Below are positions 9,124-19,180 of a stretch of 64,000 nucleotides of DNA, one piece after another (position 1 is the first letter of the stretch; every line of letters begins with the position of its first letter). Location of the stretch: NCBI GenBank assembly GCA_021234155.1, contig JAJEKV010000036.1:6039079-6103078 (forward strand), read 5' to 3'. This DNA is from Isoetes taiwanensis. Lineage: Eukaryota; Streptophyta; Lycopodiopsida; Isoetales; Isoetaceae. The notes beneath the pieces are model-generated. The model saw nothing but the letters and a program-made list of their open reading frames with translations, did not search any database and was not told where the DNA came from. The position numbers and the translations under genes are program-made.

Positions 9124-9849
9124 CAGCATCGACGATTCTTTAAGCTTCCAGAATTGTTGGCAAGGCTTAATGAGCATATATGCTGGTTGACAATTGGTTG
9201 GATGGTAGTGAAGATTCAACCAACAACTCAACCTTTTCATGCACATGGTGTTGATCTTTGTGCATGAAACACAAAGTCATGGATAATTTGCCAAGCTGAG
9301 GAAACTACCAACCCCATTTCTGAAGCACATTTCCAGACAGAAGCACATTTCTGAACTCGTTCCATGGCAGATAAGCTGTTAAAGCCCAGAAGAAAGGCTA
9401 TGAATCTAATTACATGTAGGAGAAGGTCAATTATTAAAGGTTTATATCTTAAAGGTTAAACCTTATATCATTGTAAAGGTAGTTGGTGCATATATGTTGG
9501 CTACAACTGACATATCTAGATGTAATTAATACATTAATTGTGCAAAAAGAAATGGAGAAAATCTGATTGTAGATATACGGTTTAACCTTTAAATATTATT
9601 GTAAAGGCTACAATTATATTTAAAGATAGTTTCTTATTAAGGTTTAAGTGCAAAAAGGTCAATTATTATGCTCCAATTTCATATCACTAAATGTCACAAG
9701 AAGCACTATTAAATACCATATAGTTGAAACTAGGTATACCTACACCGTTTCCAAATCGTAATGATTAACTATTCCAAATTATAGGGAAAAAAAATCATAT
9801 TCAAACCATGTCAATTTGCCGCTTTATATGTTGTCCATTAATTGCTACA
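9124..9849. other. AT-rich intergenic stretch, nothing coding seen
   Basis: There is no supported ORF. It includes short repeated phrases such as 'aaggttaaacctt' and 'atattattgtaaaggct' (9420-9660), which suggest decayed repeats. The stretch leads into the satellite that follows. Confidence 0.5.
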
Positions 9850-10440
9850 AAATATCCAAATAATTTACCATGTCAATATACCGAGGAAGATAGATACGAT
9901 CAAATACCATTCTATTAAACTTGAAATACTAATCATTAGTTCGTATCAGACATTTTAAGTTGCTAGAAAAATTAGCTGAAATAATTATGTTTTAGTACCA
10001 TGGAGAAAATAGGGTAAAAAAAGTCATATTAGCATATTTAAACCAAGATTGTTTATCAGGTTGTGTACTGGTGATTAATCACTATAAAATGTCATGATAA
10101 TTATGCGCTTAACATTACCATGTCAATATACTGAAGAAGATGATGCAATCAAATACCAGTCTAATAAATGTGACCTATTAAACAGTAGTACATATCATAT
10201 AGTTTAAGCTGTTACAGAGACCAATTAAAATTGCCATGTTTCAACATCATGTCATAAAACAATGTTGTCTTATCACCATAGAAAAATATGTTGATGAACC
10301 ATATTAGAATATTATATAGGTTAAGTTGTTATAAAAACTAATTAAGATTGCCATGTTTCAATACCATGTCATAAAACAATGCTGTCTTATCACCTTAAAA
10401 AAATATGTTGATGAACTATATTAGATAACTAGACATGGTT
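9850..10440. repeat. Degenerate ~117-bp satellite-like tandem repeat
   Basis: The phrase 'ttgccatgtttcaa' recurs at about 10231 and 10348 (spacing 117), followed each time by 'catgtcataaaacaatg' and 'atatgttgatgaac'. Earlier, 'accatgtcaatatac' and 'gatcaaatacca' recur at about 9868 and 10108, a spacing near twice that period. Identity falls towards the left. There is no coding potential. Confidence 0.6.
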
Positions 10441-10488
10441 TGTAAACTTTTGAACCCACAAACATGTACTGATTTATGGATTTGGTTT

Positions 10489-10776
10489 TCACCAACAAAC
10501 CATTAAAAAAAAATTATAATGGTTCAATTTTGGGGGCCTTGTGATACTCCTAGCTGTATGGGATAGTAAGCCCAGATCGTCTGCATAGAGCAACTGTTTT
10601 ACTGTATATGCCTCTGGCAACTGCGGGCCACCACCTCCATGTTCTTGCATCCAGGTCTCCAACTTGTCAATATAGAGTCCAAAAAGCGTTGGAGATAACG
10701 GGCACCCCTGTTTAACACCTATGGTGTTGTTTAAGGGGAACGCCACATTTTTGATATAGTTTTCGATGAAATTCAA
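10489..10776 (-). pseudogene. LINE reverse-transcriptase fragment
   Basis: The minus strand reads GVKQGCPLSPTLFGLYIDKL (RT motif B region) and QLLYADDLGLLSH (motif C with the ADD catalytic pair), with the typical plant LINE spacer rich in Gly between them. The fragment has no endonuclease and no 3' end. It resembles the other LINE pieces in this window (33.2, 56.9 and 60.6 kb), so one or a few related families are active or were active in this genome. Confidence 0.75.
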
Positions 10777-11375
10777 GTTTCTTTTAGCATGATTTTGGGT
10801 TTTTGAAGGAAGTTCTAGCTTATTTTTGGCGTGATCTTGGATTTTCTGAAAGTTTGTTTGCCATAAGATGCTTTGTTATATTTCTTTTGATGATTCATTT
10901 GGTATTTCTTGCTTCATATTTTTAGAATCGATCTTTGATAATGCTGTTTATCCTCCACTTTTGTTCTACATTTTTTATCTATTTAGATTCCCTTTCAGAC
11001 CTTCTTATTTGGGCCTTGGAAGTTTCGATCTGCTCAAACACCCTTGTGAACTTGGTCTTCCAATTTCTCGTGAAAGGTGCTCTTGGTTATTTTAGAACGG
11101 AATCTAGACGCTTAGATTTTGTGTCTTTTTTCCTCAATTTTTAAGTTGAGATGCCCCTTTATTCATTCGTTCCTCTATCTCTCGCCATCTCCCCTATAAT
11201 TATTTTTCTTGGCAACGTTTTTAAAAATAAATCCATTTTCAGATTGCGGTGCTTATCCATCAACATCTAGAACATCTTAAACCATTTTATTTAAAAAACA
11301 TGAGCATCTATAACATTCTATAACCTTATTCTTTTACCGTTTGCAAGGCCCAAAATTTTTTTTATCTTCCCTCTA
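10777..11375. other. AT-rich stretch, no gene seen
   Basis: The open frames here (for example 10868-11095) are T-rich with hydrophobic, low-complexity translations and show no domain. It leads into the repeat complex that starts near 11380. Confidence 0.4.
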
Positions 11376-11379
11376 GATT

Positions 11380-12510
11380 CCAATAGATTTTATGAGATTC
11401 CCTTACATTTTCTTAGATTTCCTTATATTCTACGAGTTTTTCTTAGATTCTATTAAGATTCCCCCTAGATTTTATGAGACTGCCTTAGATTCTGTTACAT
11501 TTCATGCAATCCCCTTATATTCTATGAAGATTTTTCTAGATTGGCCAGAATTTCATTAAACTTTATGAGAATTCCTTGAATTGATTTGGATTTTGTGAGA
11601 TTCTCTTAGATTATCTAAGGCTTCATGAAGGTTTCCTTAAATTTATGTAGATTCCCTTATAGTTTATAAGATTCCTTTCAAGTTTGTGAGATTCCTTTAA
11701 TATTCTAAAACATTCTAGAAAGTCCTAGAACATTCTAGGACATTCTAGAAAGTCCTAGAACATTTCAGAATCTCTAGAATCAAGTTTCTCAAGATTTCTA
11801 CGGATTTCCTTGTGTTTTATAATATTTGCCTTAGATTTCATGAGATTCTTTCTACAACTTTCTAGAAGATTTTACAACTTTTTGAATTATTTTAGAAGTA
11901 TGAGAATTCCTTGGGTTCTTTTAGATTTCGTAAGATACCTTTATGAAGTTTTACATAGATTCCCTTATGTTTATGAGATCCTGTTAGGTTTCATGAGATT
12001 CCTTTATTCTGAAATGTTCTAGAACCTTCTGAGAGCTTCTAAAGCATTATAGAACCTTCTAGGAGGTTCTAGACCTCTAAAGGGTTCTAGAATCGTCTAG
12101 AAGTTTCTAGAAGGCTCCTAAATTTTCCAAAACATTCCACAATTATTTGGAACATCCTACAACTTTCTAGAGCACTCTAGAACTTTTTAGCTGAGAACCA
12201 GAATGCCTATCCTCATCTAGGTAGCCTCCTTATATACTGAAAAAAAGGCTCTTTTTTCCATCTATGCATGTGGGATATATGTGCATGCCCTAAATCCTAG
12301 AACAATCTTGAACATTCTAGAACCGTTAGGGTTTCAGTAACCTTAACAAGGAAAAAGCAAGCACATCTTGAAGAATGGAAGCGTGAAGGGTTAGTTAAGA
12401 GGTTGTTGTGGGGTTGATCTTAGAACTATCTAGAAATTCTTGAACTTTCTAGAGCTTTCTAGAGCTTTCAGAACATTCTAGAACTTTCTAGAACTATCTA
12501 GAACAAATCT
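11380..12510 (+). repeat. GATTC-rich then TTCTAGAA-rich repeat block (left arm)
   Basis: From 11380 to 11700 the sequence is a loose array of 'agattcccttaga'-type units. From about 11700 it shifts to 'cattctagaac' units. The best run (12471-12493) has five perfect alternating GAA/TTC units spaced by 2 nt, which is a full heat shock element. The same two blocks recur in inverse order and orientation at 16280-16985. No coding frame is supported. Confidence 0.75.
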
Positions 12511-12579
12511 ATTTTATCTTAATTAAAAGTAATACGCTTAAGTATATTAAAATATTAATTATTTTAATCAATCAATGTT

Positions 12580-12660
12580 TGGTCTAGTGGTTAGAATTGG
12601 GGGGTTTGGGGGCAATGATCAGGGTTCAAATCTCCCAAATAACATAAAATTTTTAAAAGC
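12580..12660 (+). repeat. tRNA-like head (SINE-type pol III promoter), copy 1
   Basis: A box TGGTCTAGTGG at 12580-12590 and a B box-like GGTTCAAATCT at 12623-12633 start 43 nt apart, as in a tRNA gene. The flanks cannot form an acceptor stem, so this is tRNA-derived and not a tRNA. It is followed by 'ataaaatttttaaaagcctcc', shared with the other two copies. Confidence 0.7.
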
Positions 12661-12669
12661 CTCCCCTTA

Positions 12670-13000
12670 AGGGCCGAGCATTCAACGTGAGGCGTAGGAT
12701 CTTGGACCTGATCAAGGGTCGAGATTGCGCCACATGAAAAATATCTAAAGCAACATGAACCATAGGATCTCGGATCGACGGTCCGGATCGAGAGCAACCT
12801 GGACTGTAGGATCTGTTACATATAAATATCAAGCCATCTGGACCGTAGGATGCGCCTCAAAGCAATGTGAGCCGTAGGATCTCGGATCGACGCTCAGGAT
12901 CGAGAGCAACCTGGACTGTATTATCTATTATATATAAACTCCCAAGCCATCTGGGCTGTTGGATATGTCCCGAGTGACGTGGGGCCGTCGATTAGCGCCA
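12670..13000 (+). repeat. 'GTAGGATC' repeat block, copy 1
   Basis: Repeated phrases such as 'gccgtaggatctcggatcga' and 'caagccatctggaccgtagg' recur with drift. The block repeats at 15200-15620 and in inverse orientation at 15690-16100. A short (AAG)n run follows at 13007-13025. It is non-coding. Confidence 0.7.
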
Positions 13001-13224
13001 AAACATAAGAAGAAGAAGAAGAAGAGATTTTAACGTCACGCCACAAGGCAGCGTCCTATCGGACATGTGACACTTTACAACACACCCAGATGGGTCCTGC
13101 CCCCACCACTTTACATTGCTGAAGTGGGTCCTTCCCCCACCAACTTTACATTGCATGGCCACTTTCACAACGAGGCGTTGAACCCGTGACCTTGGGTATG
13201 GCAGTTTAAGAACATGTATATGTA

Positions 13225-15010
13225 TGAAATTTAATGCGTCCTACAACACATTGTTCCAGGTTTAGCATGTTCTTACGGTGCAAGGTCCTGTCATGCTCTA
13301 GATACCCAAAAATTCTACTGAGATTTTTATGAGCATCTAGAACATTTTTTTTCAAGATGTATGTTCTACACCTTTATTTTGGAATATTTTGAACATTCTA
13401 TTGTGGCTCTCTACAAAATCTTAAAAAAACTTACTATTTTTATATTGAGCTTCTTAACCATGAGCATGTACAATGTTCTAAAATCCTCTAAAATGTTATA
13501 GAGCTTTTTAGAACTATCTAAGACATTCTAATAGGTTCTACGACGCATTGGTCTAGTTTTAGCATGTTCTTACAGTGCAACCCATGAAGATTCCCCTAGA
13601 TTCTCTTAGAACATTCCTGTGAGCATATAAAACATTTTCAATCATTCCATTTAAAAAAAGTTTTTATTTTTAGACTGTGGTGCTTGCCCATGAGCATCTA
13701 GAACATTTTCCTTGCAAGATTTATATTCAATACCTTTACTTTGGAACAATTTAGAACATTCTATCGTGGCTCTTTGTAAAATATCAAAAAAAATAATAAT
13801 CTATTTTTAGATTGAGGTGCCTAGAACATTCTAGAGCTTTTTAGAAAGATCTAAGACATTCTAAAACATTCTACTCTTAGATTAACGTGCTTGCCCACGA
13901 CTGTGTAGAACGTTCTAGACCTCTCTATAACATTATAGAGCTTTCAAAAAAAAAAAAAAAAAAAAAACCCCTATTTTTAGAACAAGGTGCTTATCTATGA
14001 GCATGTAGAACAATCTAGAACATGCTAAAACATTCTATTTTGGATTTTTTTGCAATATTTCTAAAAAAGTTTCTATTTTTAGATTGAGATGATTATTCAT
14101 CAACATCTAGAACATCTTAAACCATTCTATTTGAAAAAACTTTTTTATTTTTAGACTAATGTGCTTGTTCATCAACATCATATAACATTATTTTACTGTT
14201 TGCAAAGCTTCAAAAATATTCTATTTTTAGACTAAGGTGCTTACCTATGAGCATTTGGAACATTCTAGAACATTCTCAAAATATTCTATCTTAGCTCTTT
14301 GGGAAATGTCAAAACAACTGTCTATTTTTAGATTAAGGTCTTTGCTTATTAGCATGTAGAAATATTCCAAAACATTATATTTTGTCTCTTTTCAAAATTT
14401 TTTAAAAACCTTCCATTTTTAGATTAAGGTGCTTACACACGAGTATCTAGAATATTATCAAACTATCTAGAACATGATAGAATTTTTTAGAACTATCTAA
14501 AATATTTTAAAATATTCTATTTTGACTCTTCACAAAATTTCAAAAAAAAACTTTCTATTTTTAGATTAAGGTCTTTGCTTATTAGCATGTAGAAATATTC
14601 CAAAACATTATATTTTGTCTCTTTTCAAAATTTTTTAAAAACCTTCCATTTTTAGATTAAGGTGCTTACACACGAGTATCTAGAATATTCCCAAACTATC
14701 TAGAACATGATAGAATTTTTTAGAACTATCTAAAATATTTTAAAACATTCTATTTTGACTCTTCACAAAATTTCAAAAAAAAAAACTTTCTATTTTTAGA
14801 GTAAGGTGTACCTATGAGTATCTAAAACGTTCTAGAACTATCTAAAGTATTATAGAGCTTCTCAAAATTATTTACAACTTTTCAGGGTGTTTTAGAATAC
14901 CCTAGTCAAAGAAACTTACTATTTTTATATTGAGATGCTTAGCCATGAGTATTCCAGAATGTTCTAGAACTATCTAGAGCATTCTGGAACATTCTAGGAC
15001 CCAAAAAAAT
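13225..15010. repeat. AT-rich array of 'gagcatctagaacattc' units
   Basis: Degenerate units combine 'tatttttagattaaggtgctt', 'gagcatgtagaac' and 'ttctattttggctctt'. Within it 14331-14563 and 14564-14796 are a nearly perfect 233-bp tandem duplication. The left edge (13225-13310) matches the inverse of 16995-17085. Many GAA/TTC heat-shock half-sites occur. There is a 20-nt A run near 13948. No gene is seen. Confidence 0.65.
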
Positions 15011-15097
15011 ACTATTTATCTATCTATCTCTCTATTTTAATTTAATTCTTACCTTTAAGTATATATGAAATACTAATTTACTCAATGAATCAATGCT

Positions 15098-15185
15098 TGG
15101 TCTAGTGGTTAGAGTGGGGGGCTTGGGGGGCAATGACCAGTGTTTAAATTCCCCAAACAACATAAAATTTTTTAAAAGCCTCTCT
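15098..15185 (+). repeat. tRNA-like head, copy 2
   Basis: A box TGGTCTAGTGG lies at 15098-15108, with a decayed B box 43 nt later (around 15141). The same AT-rich tail as copy 1 follows. It starts the second 'GTAGGATC' block. Confidence 0.6.
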
Positions 15186-15199
15186 TTAAATTTGTTGAA

Positions 15200-16105
15200 A
15201 GTACCAAGGCCCGAGCATGCAATGTGAGCCGTAGGATCTTGGACTTAGAATTAGGATCAATCTGGACCATAGGATGTGCACAGTCAGGATCAAATCAGCC
15301 TAGACCGTAGGATCTATTACATATAATCTCCCAAGCCATGTGGCACTGTAAGATGCACCTCAAAGCAACGTCAACCATAGGATCTCGGATCGACGATCAA
15401 GATCAAATCAACCTGAATCTATTACATATAAACTCCCAAGCCATCTGGGCTGTCGGATATATCCCCAAGCGACGTGGGCCGTCGAATCCGAACTGACGGT
15501 CGGATAGCGTTGTATAAAATCTCCAACGGCATCTAGGCCATAAGATGCTTCCCTGGGCAACGTGGCTCGTAGGATCTCGCACCGACAGTCGGATAGCGCC
15601 AGTCCTTATAAAAACATATAGATAGTATATCATATCACATAACATATAACATATATATGTTCTTATATGTTCTTATGTTTGTCCTCCTGAATCCTGCCGT
15701 TGATCCGAGATCCTACGGCTCACGTGGCTTTGGGACGTATCCTACGGCCCAGATGGCTTGGGAGTTTGTTTCCGATTATATGTAAGCGATCCTACGGTCC
15801 AGGTTGATCTGATCCTGATCGTCGGTCCGAGATCCTACGGCTCACGTTGCTTTGGGATACATCCTACGATGCACATGGCTTTGGGAATTATATGTAATCG
15901 ATCCTACGGTCTAGGTTGATCCGATCCTGATCGTCGATACGAGATCTTACGGCTCACGTGGCTTGGCACATATCCTATGGTGCATATGACTTTGGGAATT
16001 ATATGTAATAGATCCTATGGCTCATATATTGCTTTAATTATTGTCACGTGGTAGATCTCGACCCTTGATCGGGTCCAAAATCCTACGGCCCAAGTTGAAT
16101 GCTCA
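15200..16105. repeat. Palindromic 'GTAGGATC / GATCCTAC' block centred near 15650
   Basis: The left half (15200-15620) carries 'gtaggatctcg' phrases and the right half (15690-16105) carries their reverse complements ('gatcctacggctcacgtgg'). The centre is an AT-rich local hairpin around 'aacatatatatgtt'. With the tRNA-like heads and TTCTAGAA blocks outside it, this forms the middle of a long inverted repeat. Confidence 0.75.
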
Positions 16106-16146
16106 TCCCTTAGGAAAAGGCTTTTAAAAATTTTATGTTGTATAGG

Positions 16147-16207
16147 GGATTCGAACCCTAGCCATTAACCCCACAGCCCCCCATTCTAACCACTAGACCA
16201 CGCATTA
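16147..16207 (-). repeat. tRNA-like head, copy 3 (inverse, perfect A and B boxes)
   Basis: On the minus strand the A box is TGGTCTAGTGG (16190-16200) and the B box is GGTTCGAATCC (16147-16157). Both match the pol III consensus exactly and are spaced 43 nt, as in tRNA genes. The T-stem can pair, the acceptor stem cannot. This is the best preserved copy and could still recruit pol III. Confidence 0.75.
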
Positions 16208-16279
16208 ATTCTATGAATAATTTATGTTTCAAATATACTTAAGGGTAATGTTTCCAATAAGATAAAATAGACTATAACA

Positions 16280-16985
16280 TTCTAGCTAGTTCAAGAAAGT
16301 TCTAGAATGTTCTGGAAGGCTCTAGATAGTTCTAGAATCTTCTAGAAAGTTCTAGAACATAAGAGAATCTAGAGGGGATCTAAGAAAATTATTCCAGAAA
16401 GTTTCAAATTGTTCTAATAAGTTTTAGAATGTTCTAGAATGTAGGGGAATCTATGGGAACGTAAGGAAATCTAGGGAAATACTTCCAGAAAGTTCTAGAA
16501 TATATTGAAAGTCTTAAAATGTTCCAGAAAGTCTTAGAATGTTCTAAAAAGTTTTAGAATGTAAAGGAATCCAGAAGAATATAATAGAATCTAAGAAAAT
16601 CTTATAAAATGTAAGAGAATCTAAGATGATATTTACAAGCCTAAGGGAATCTGAGGGATCTAAGGGAATCTTCATAAAATCTAAGGGAATCTAAAAAAAT
16701 GTTGATGAAATCTTAGAGTATCTAGGGGAATCTTTATAGAATCTCTTTGAATCTCATATAATGTAAGGGAACCTAGGGCAATCTCATAAAGTCTAAAGGG
16801 ATCTAAGGGAATCTAAGGGAATCTAAGGGAATCTAAGGGGATCTTCATAGAATCTTGGAGAATCTACGGAAATCTAATGGAATCTAGAGGGAATCTTATA
16901 AAATTTAGAGGAATCTCCACGAAACCTCCAAGAGAACCTTGGTAGAATCTTAGAGAATCTATGAATTTAGAGTATTCTCAAAAGA
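16280..16985 (-). repeat. TTCTAGAA-rich then GATTC-rich repeat block (right arm)
   Basis: This is the reverse complement, in mirrored order, of the left-arm blocks. It has heat shock elements of five alternating GAA/TTC units at 16295-16317 and six at 16330-16357, all with exact 2-nt spacing. The outer part is 'gaatctaaggga' repeats. No coding frame is supported. Confidence 0.75.
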
Positions 16986-17229
16986 TTCTTTTAAAATGTA
17001 GGGCACGACAAGAACTTGCAGCATAGGAACATGTTAAAACTCGGACATGCACCATAGGATGCATTAAATTTCTTGTATATGATATTATATAGAAGCCTAA
17101 TTCTTGTTGAACCATTCCTGTTCAACGCTAGTCTTAACCCTTCTAGCTCAAGCCCGCGCATTCTGTTTTGATCTATCAAGTATTTTCCAGTGTTCTAGCA
17201 TTTCTTTGTGTATTTCTTGCGTATTTTTC
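16986..17229. other. Short spacer, no gene
   Basis: Bases 16995-17085 match the inverse of 13225-13310 and so belong to the repeat complex. The rest shows nothing supported. Confidence 0.4.
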
Positions 17230-18130
17230 CCTGTATTCATGTAGATTCCTGACAGAGATCTCATCTACCTTTTTACGCTCTGGCACATTCCAATAATCTT
17301 CTTAGATCTCCGCATTGATGTCATATAAGCTAAGCGTGCTCGCCCAAAGATTAGAGAGTTTTGGACATCAAAGGTAAGCTCTTCAATTCCAGTATTTGCC
17401 ACTCTGATTTCCCGATTCCTTCGAATCATGCTACCGAACTTACAGAATAAATCCTTCAACCTGCAAACAAACTATAACGAATATTAACAATCAAAATAAA
17501 CTTAATACAAAATTTAGAAATTACGATTCTGGTGGATAGTAGATGCCATTACTCTTTGTAACCTGCAGCATAAACTTCTCCGACATTGGAGCAAATTCCA
17601 AAGCTCCATCTCTTCACCTCTCTTGTCAAGCAATCTTAAAAATTCTCGTCACAAATCGAACCTCTTTCTTGCCCACTGAATTTTTGCAACAGATCTGGAA
17701 ATACCTCGAGCTTCAACTTCATGAAGCTCCTCATTGAGCTCAACAAAAGGTACTCGTGCACTATTAGATAGAACAATAGGATTACTTGGAATTGGAGCTC
17801 GCTTAAGAATTCCAGATATGTCTGCATCTGACAGATACTTTGCAATAGTATCTTCCCCAAACTCACTTATTAAATCTGCCTCAAACTCAGACGATCCAAA
17901 GTCACTTCATAGCTGATGCCTTTCCCTTCCCCTTACCATCACGATCCAGACAATCATTGTATTCATGCGTCTCCATCACATCAATTATTGATAAGACTGA
18001 CAGAATGTTTTCTAGAATCTTCACGCAGATTAGAAAGTGCATGCAGATTAGAGAGGTTTGAGGTATCATTGAAAACATGGGATACAAGATCTTCATCAGC
18101 ATCCAAATAGAATGTAGGTGCATCCATTCC
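17230..18130 (-). pseudogene. Broken unrecognised gene, possibly Crypton/DUF3504-like
   Basis: Reading the minus strand with frame changes gives coherent protein-like pieces. They are DADEDLVSHVFNDTSNLSNL, then EFEADLISEFGEDTIAKYLS and DADISGILKRAPIPSN, and then KIQWARKRFDL. Next come FAPMSEKFMLQVTKSNGIYY (followed by PPES), and after an intron-like gap LFCKFGSMIRRNREIRVANT and RARLAYMTSMRRSKKIIG. The order (a Trp-containing helix, a GxxYPPxS motif, then an Arg-rich helix and an M...S...GxG segment) recalls the N-terminal part of the DUF3504/ZMYM-type tyrosine-recombinase-like domain from Crypton transposons. This is inference from memory and weak. Stops and frameshifts make it non-functional. 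Confidence 0.35.
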
Positions 18131-19180
18131 TAAACAACTCCACTCACCTAATTCAGGTCTTCAGGAAGAAAACAAGCAGTTAAGCTACATAAGAACACAA
18201 CTAAAAGCACTTCACGATTCTTAGCCATCTATGACCTTCATCACAACTCAAAACCATCTGCATACACAAAAGAAAGAAAGAATTAACACTATAAAAAAAG
18301 CAAGACATTAAAAGAGTCTTAAAAGTCTTACCAGAATTGCTCAAAGTTTCTGAAATTTTGCTAAAAGCCTCGCCAAAGATCCCTAGCCATATTAGAACAA
18401 CAAAGCTGGCATTTAATCTACAGATTTATGAAATAGAATTGGTTTCAAGCGACCTCCCACCTCGAACAACAAAAAGCAACCTGCATTGTTAAAAGAAAGA
18501 GAATATTAGTAAGCAAGGATTGACAAGAATCTTCAGATTCTCGACAAAATCCTTGCAAGAACACATAGTGATAGCAAAAACACTGGCCAAAATGCTATTA
18601 AGATGAAAAATCCTTCCAAATGACTAACAAACAAGATCTTACAAAACTGAATCAACTAGAAGGGAGAACAAGCTCTAATGCCTCCAATGAACCTTCGAAA
18701 TCATCTGACGCCTTCATAGTGCCATAAATTGAAACATGAGATTTTTTGCCACGTCGGCTGCCACGTCAGAAAATAGTTTACCTAGACATTCACGTTGCGA
18801 GAATTGCACCACGAATTAAATTCCGCGGGGTAGCGCGGAGGCAAATGTTTGATTATTCTATGTTCACATCAAGATGTTCTAGAACGGAAGTTTAACAATG
18901 GTAACCTGTGCATCGACAAGTGTTGAATATTCTTTGTTCGCATCAAGATGTTATAGAACAGAAGTTTAATTGTAAATTTGCCACGCATAAGAACAGAAGG
19001 TGAAATTTAAATATTCCTACAGGGAGATAGCTTTCCCGCTGACCGCCACGTCATACATACACGTCTGCTGTTTCTGCAAACACGAAGAGTGTAGATCCTC
19101 CTGCTGAATCGTGAACAATGGGATGCAGCTGGCTTCATTTTACCAAAATCCTTGTTAGAGAATAAATAGAATCTTTCAAA
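18131..19180 (+). promoter_or_regulatory. Upstream region of the SGR6-like gene
   Basis: No ORF is supported. CACGTC-core motifs (TGCCACGTCA-type, C/G-box hybrid bZIP sites) occur near 18751-18780 and 19044-19067. A ~56-bp tandem-like pair, with 'tattct' and 'gcatcaagatgttctagaac' phrases, occurs at about 18843-18898 and 18921-18975. The first copy includes a two-unit heat-shock half-site (TTCTAGAA). The 5' UTR probably lies just before the ATG at 19181. The transcription start is not determinable. Confidence 0.35.

Noticed and set aside
16147-16207. A functional tRNA gene
   Set aside because: A and B boxes and the T-stem are good, but the acceptor stem strands do not pair.
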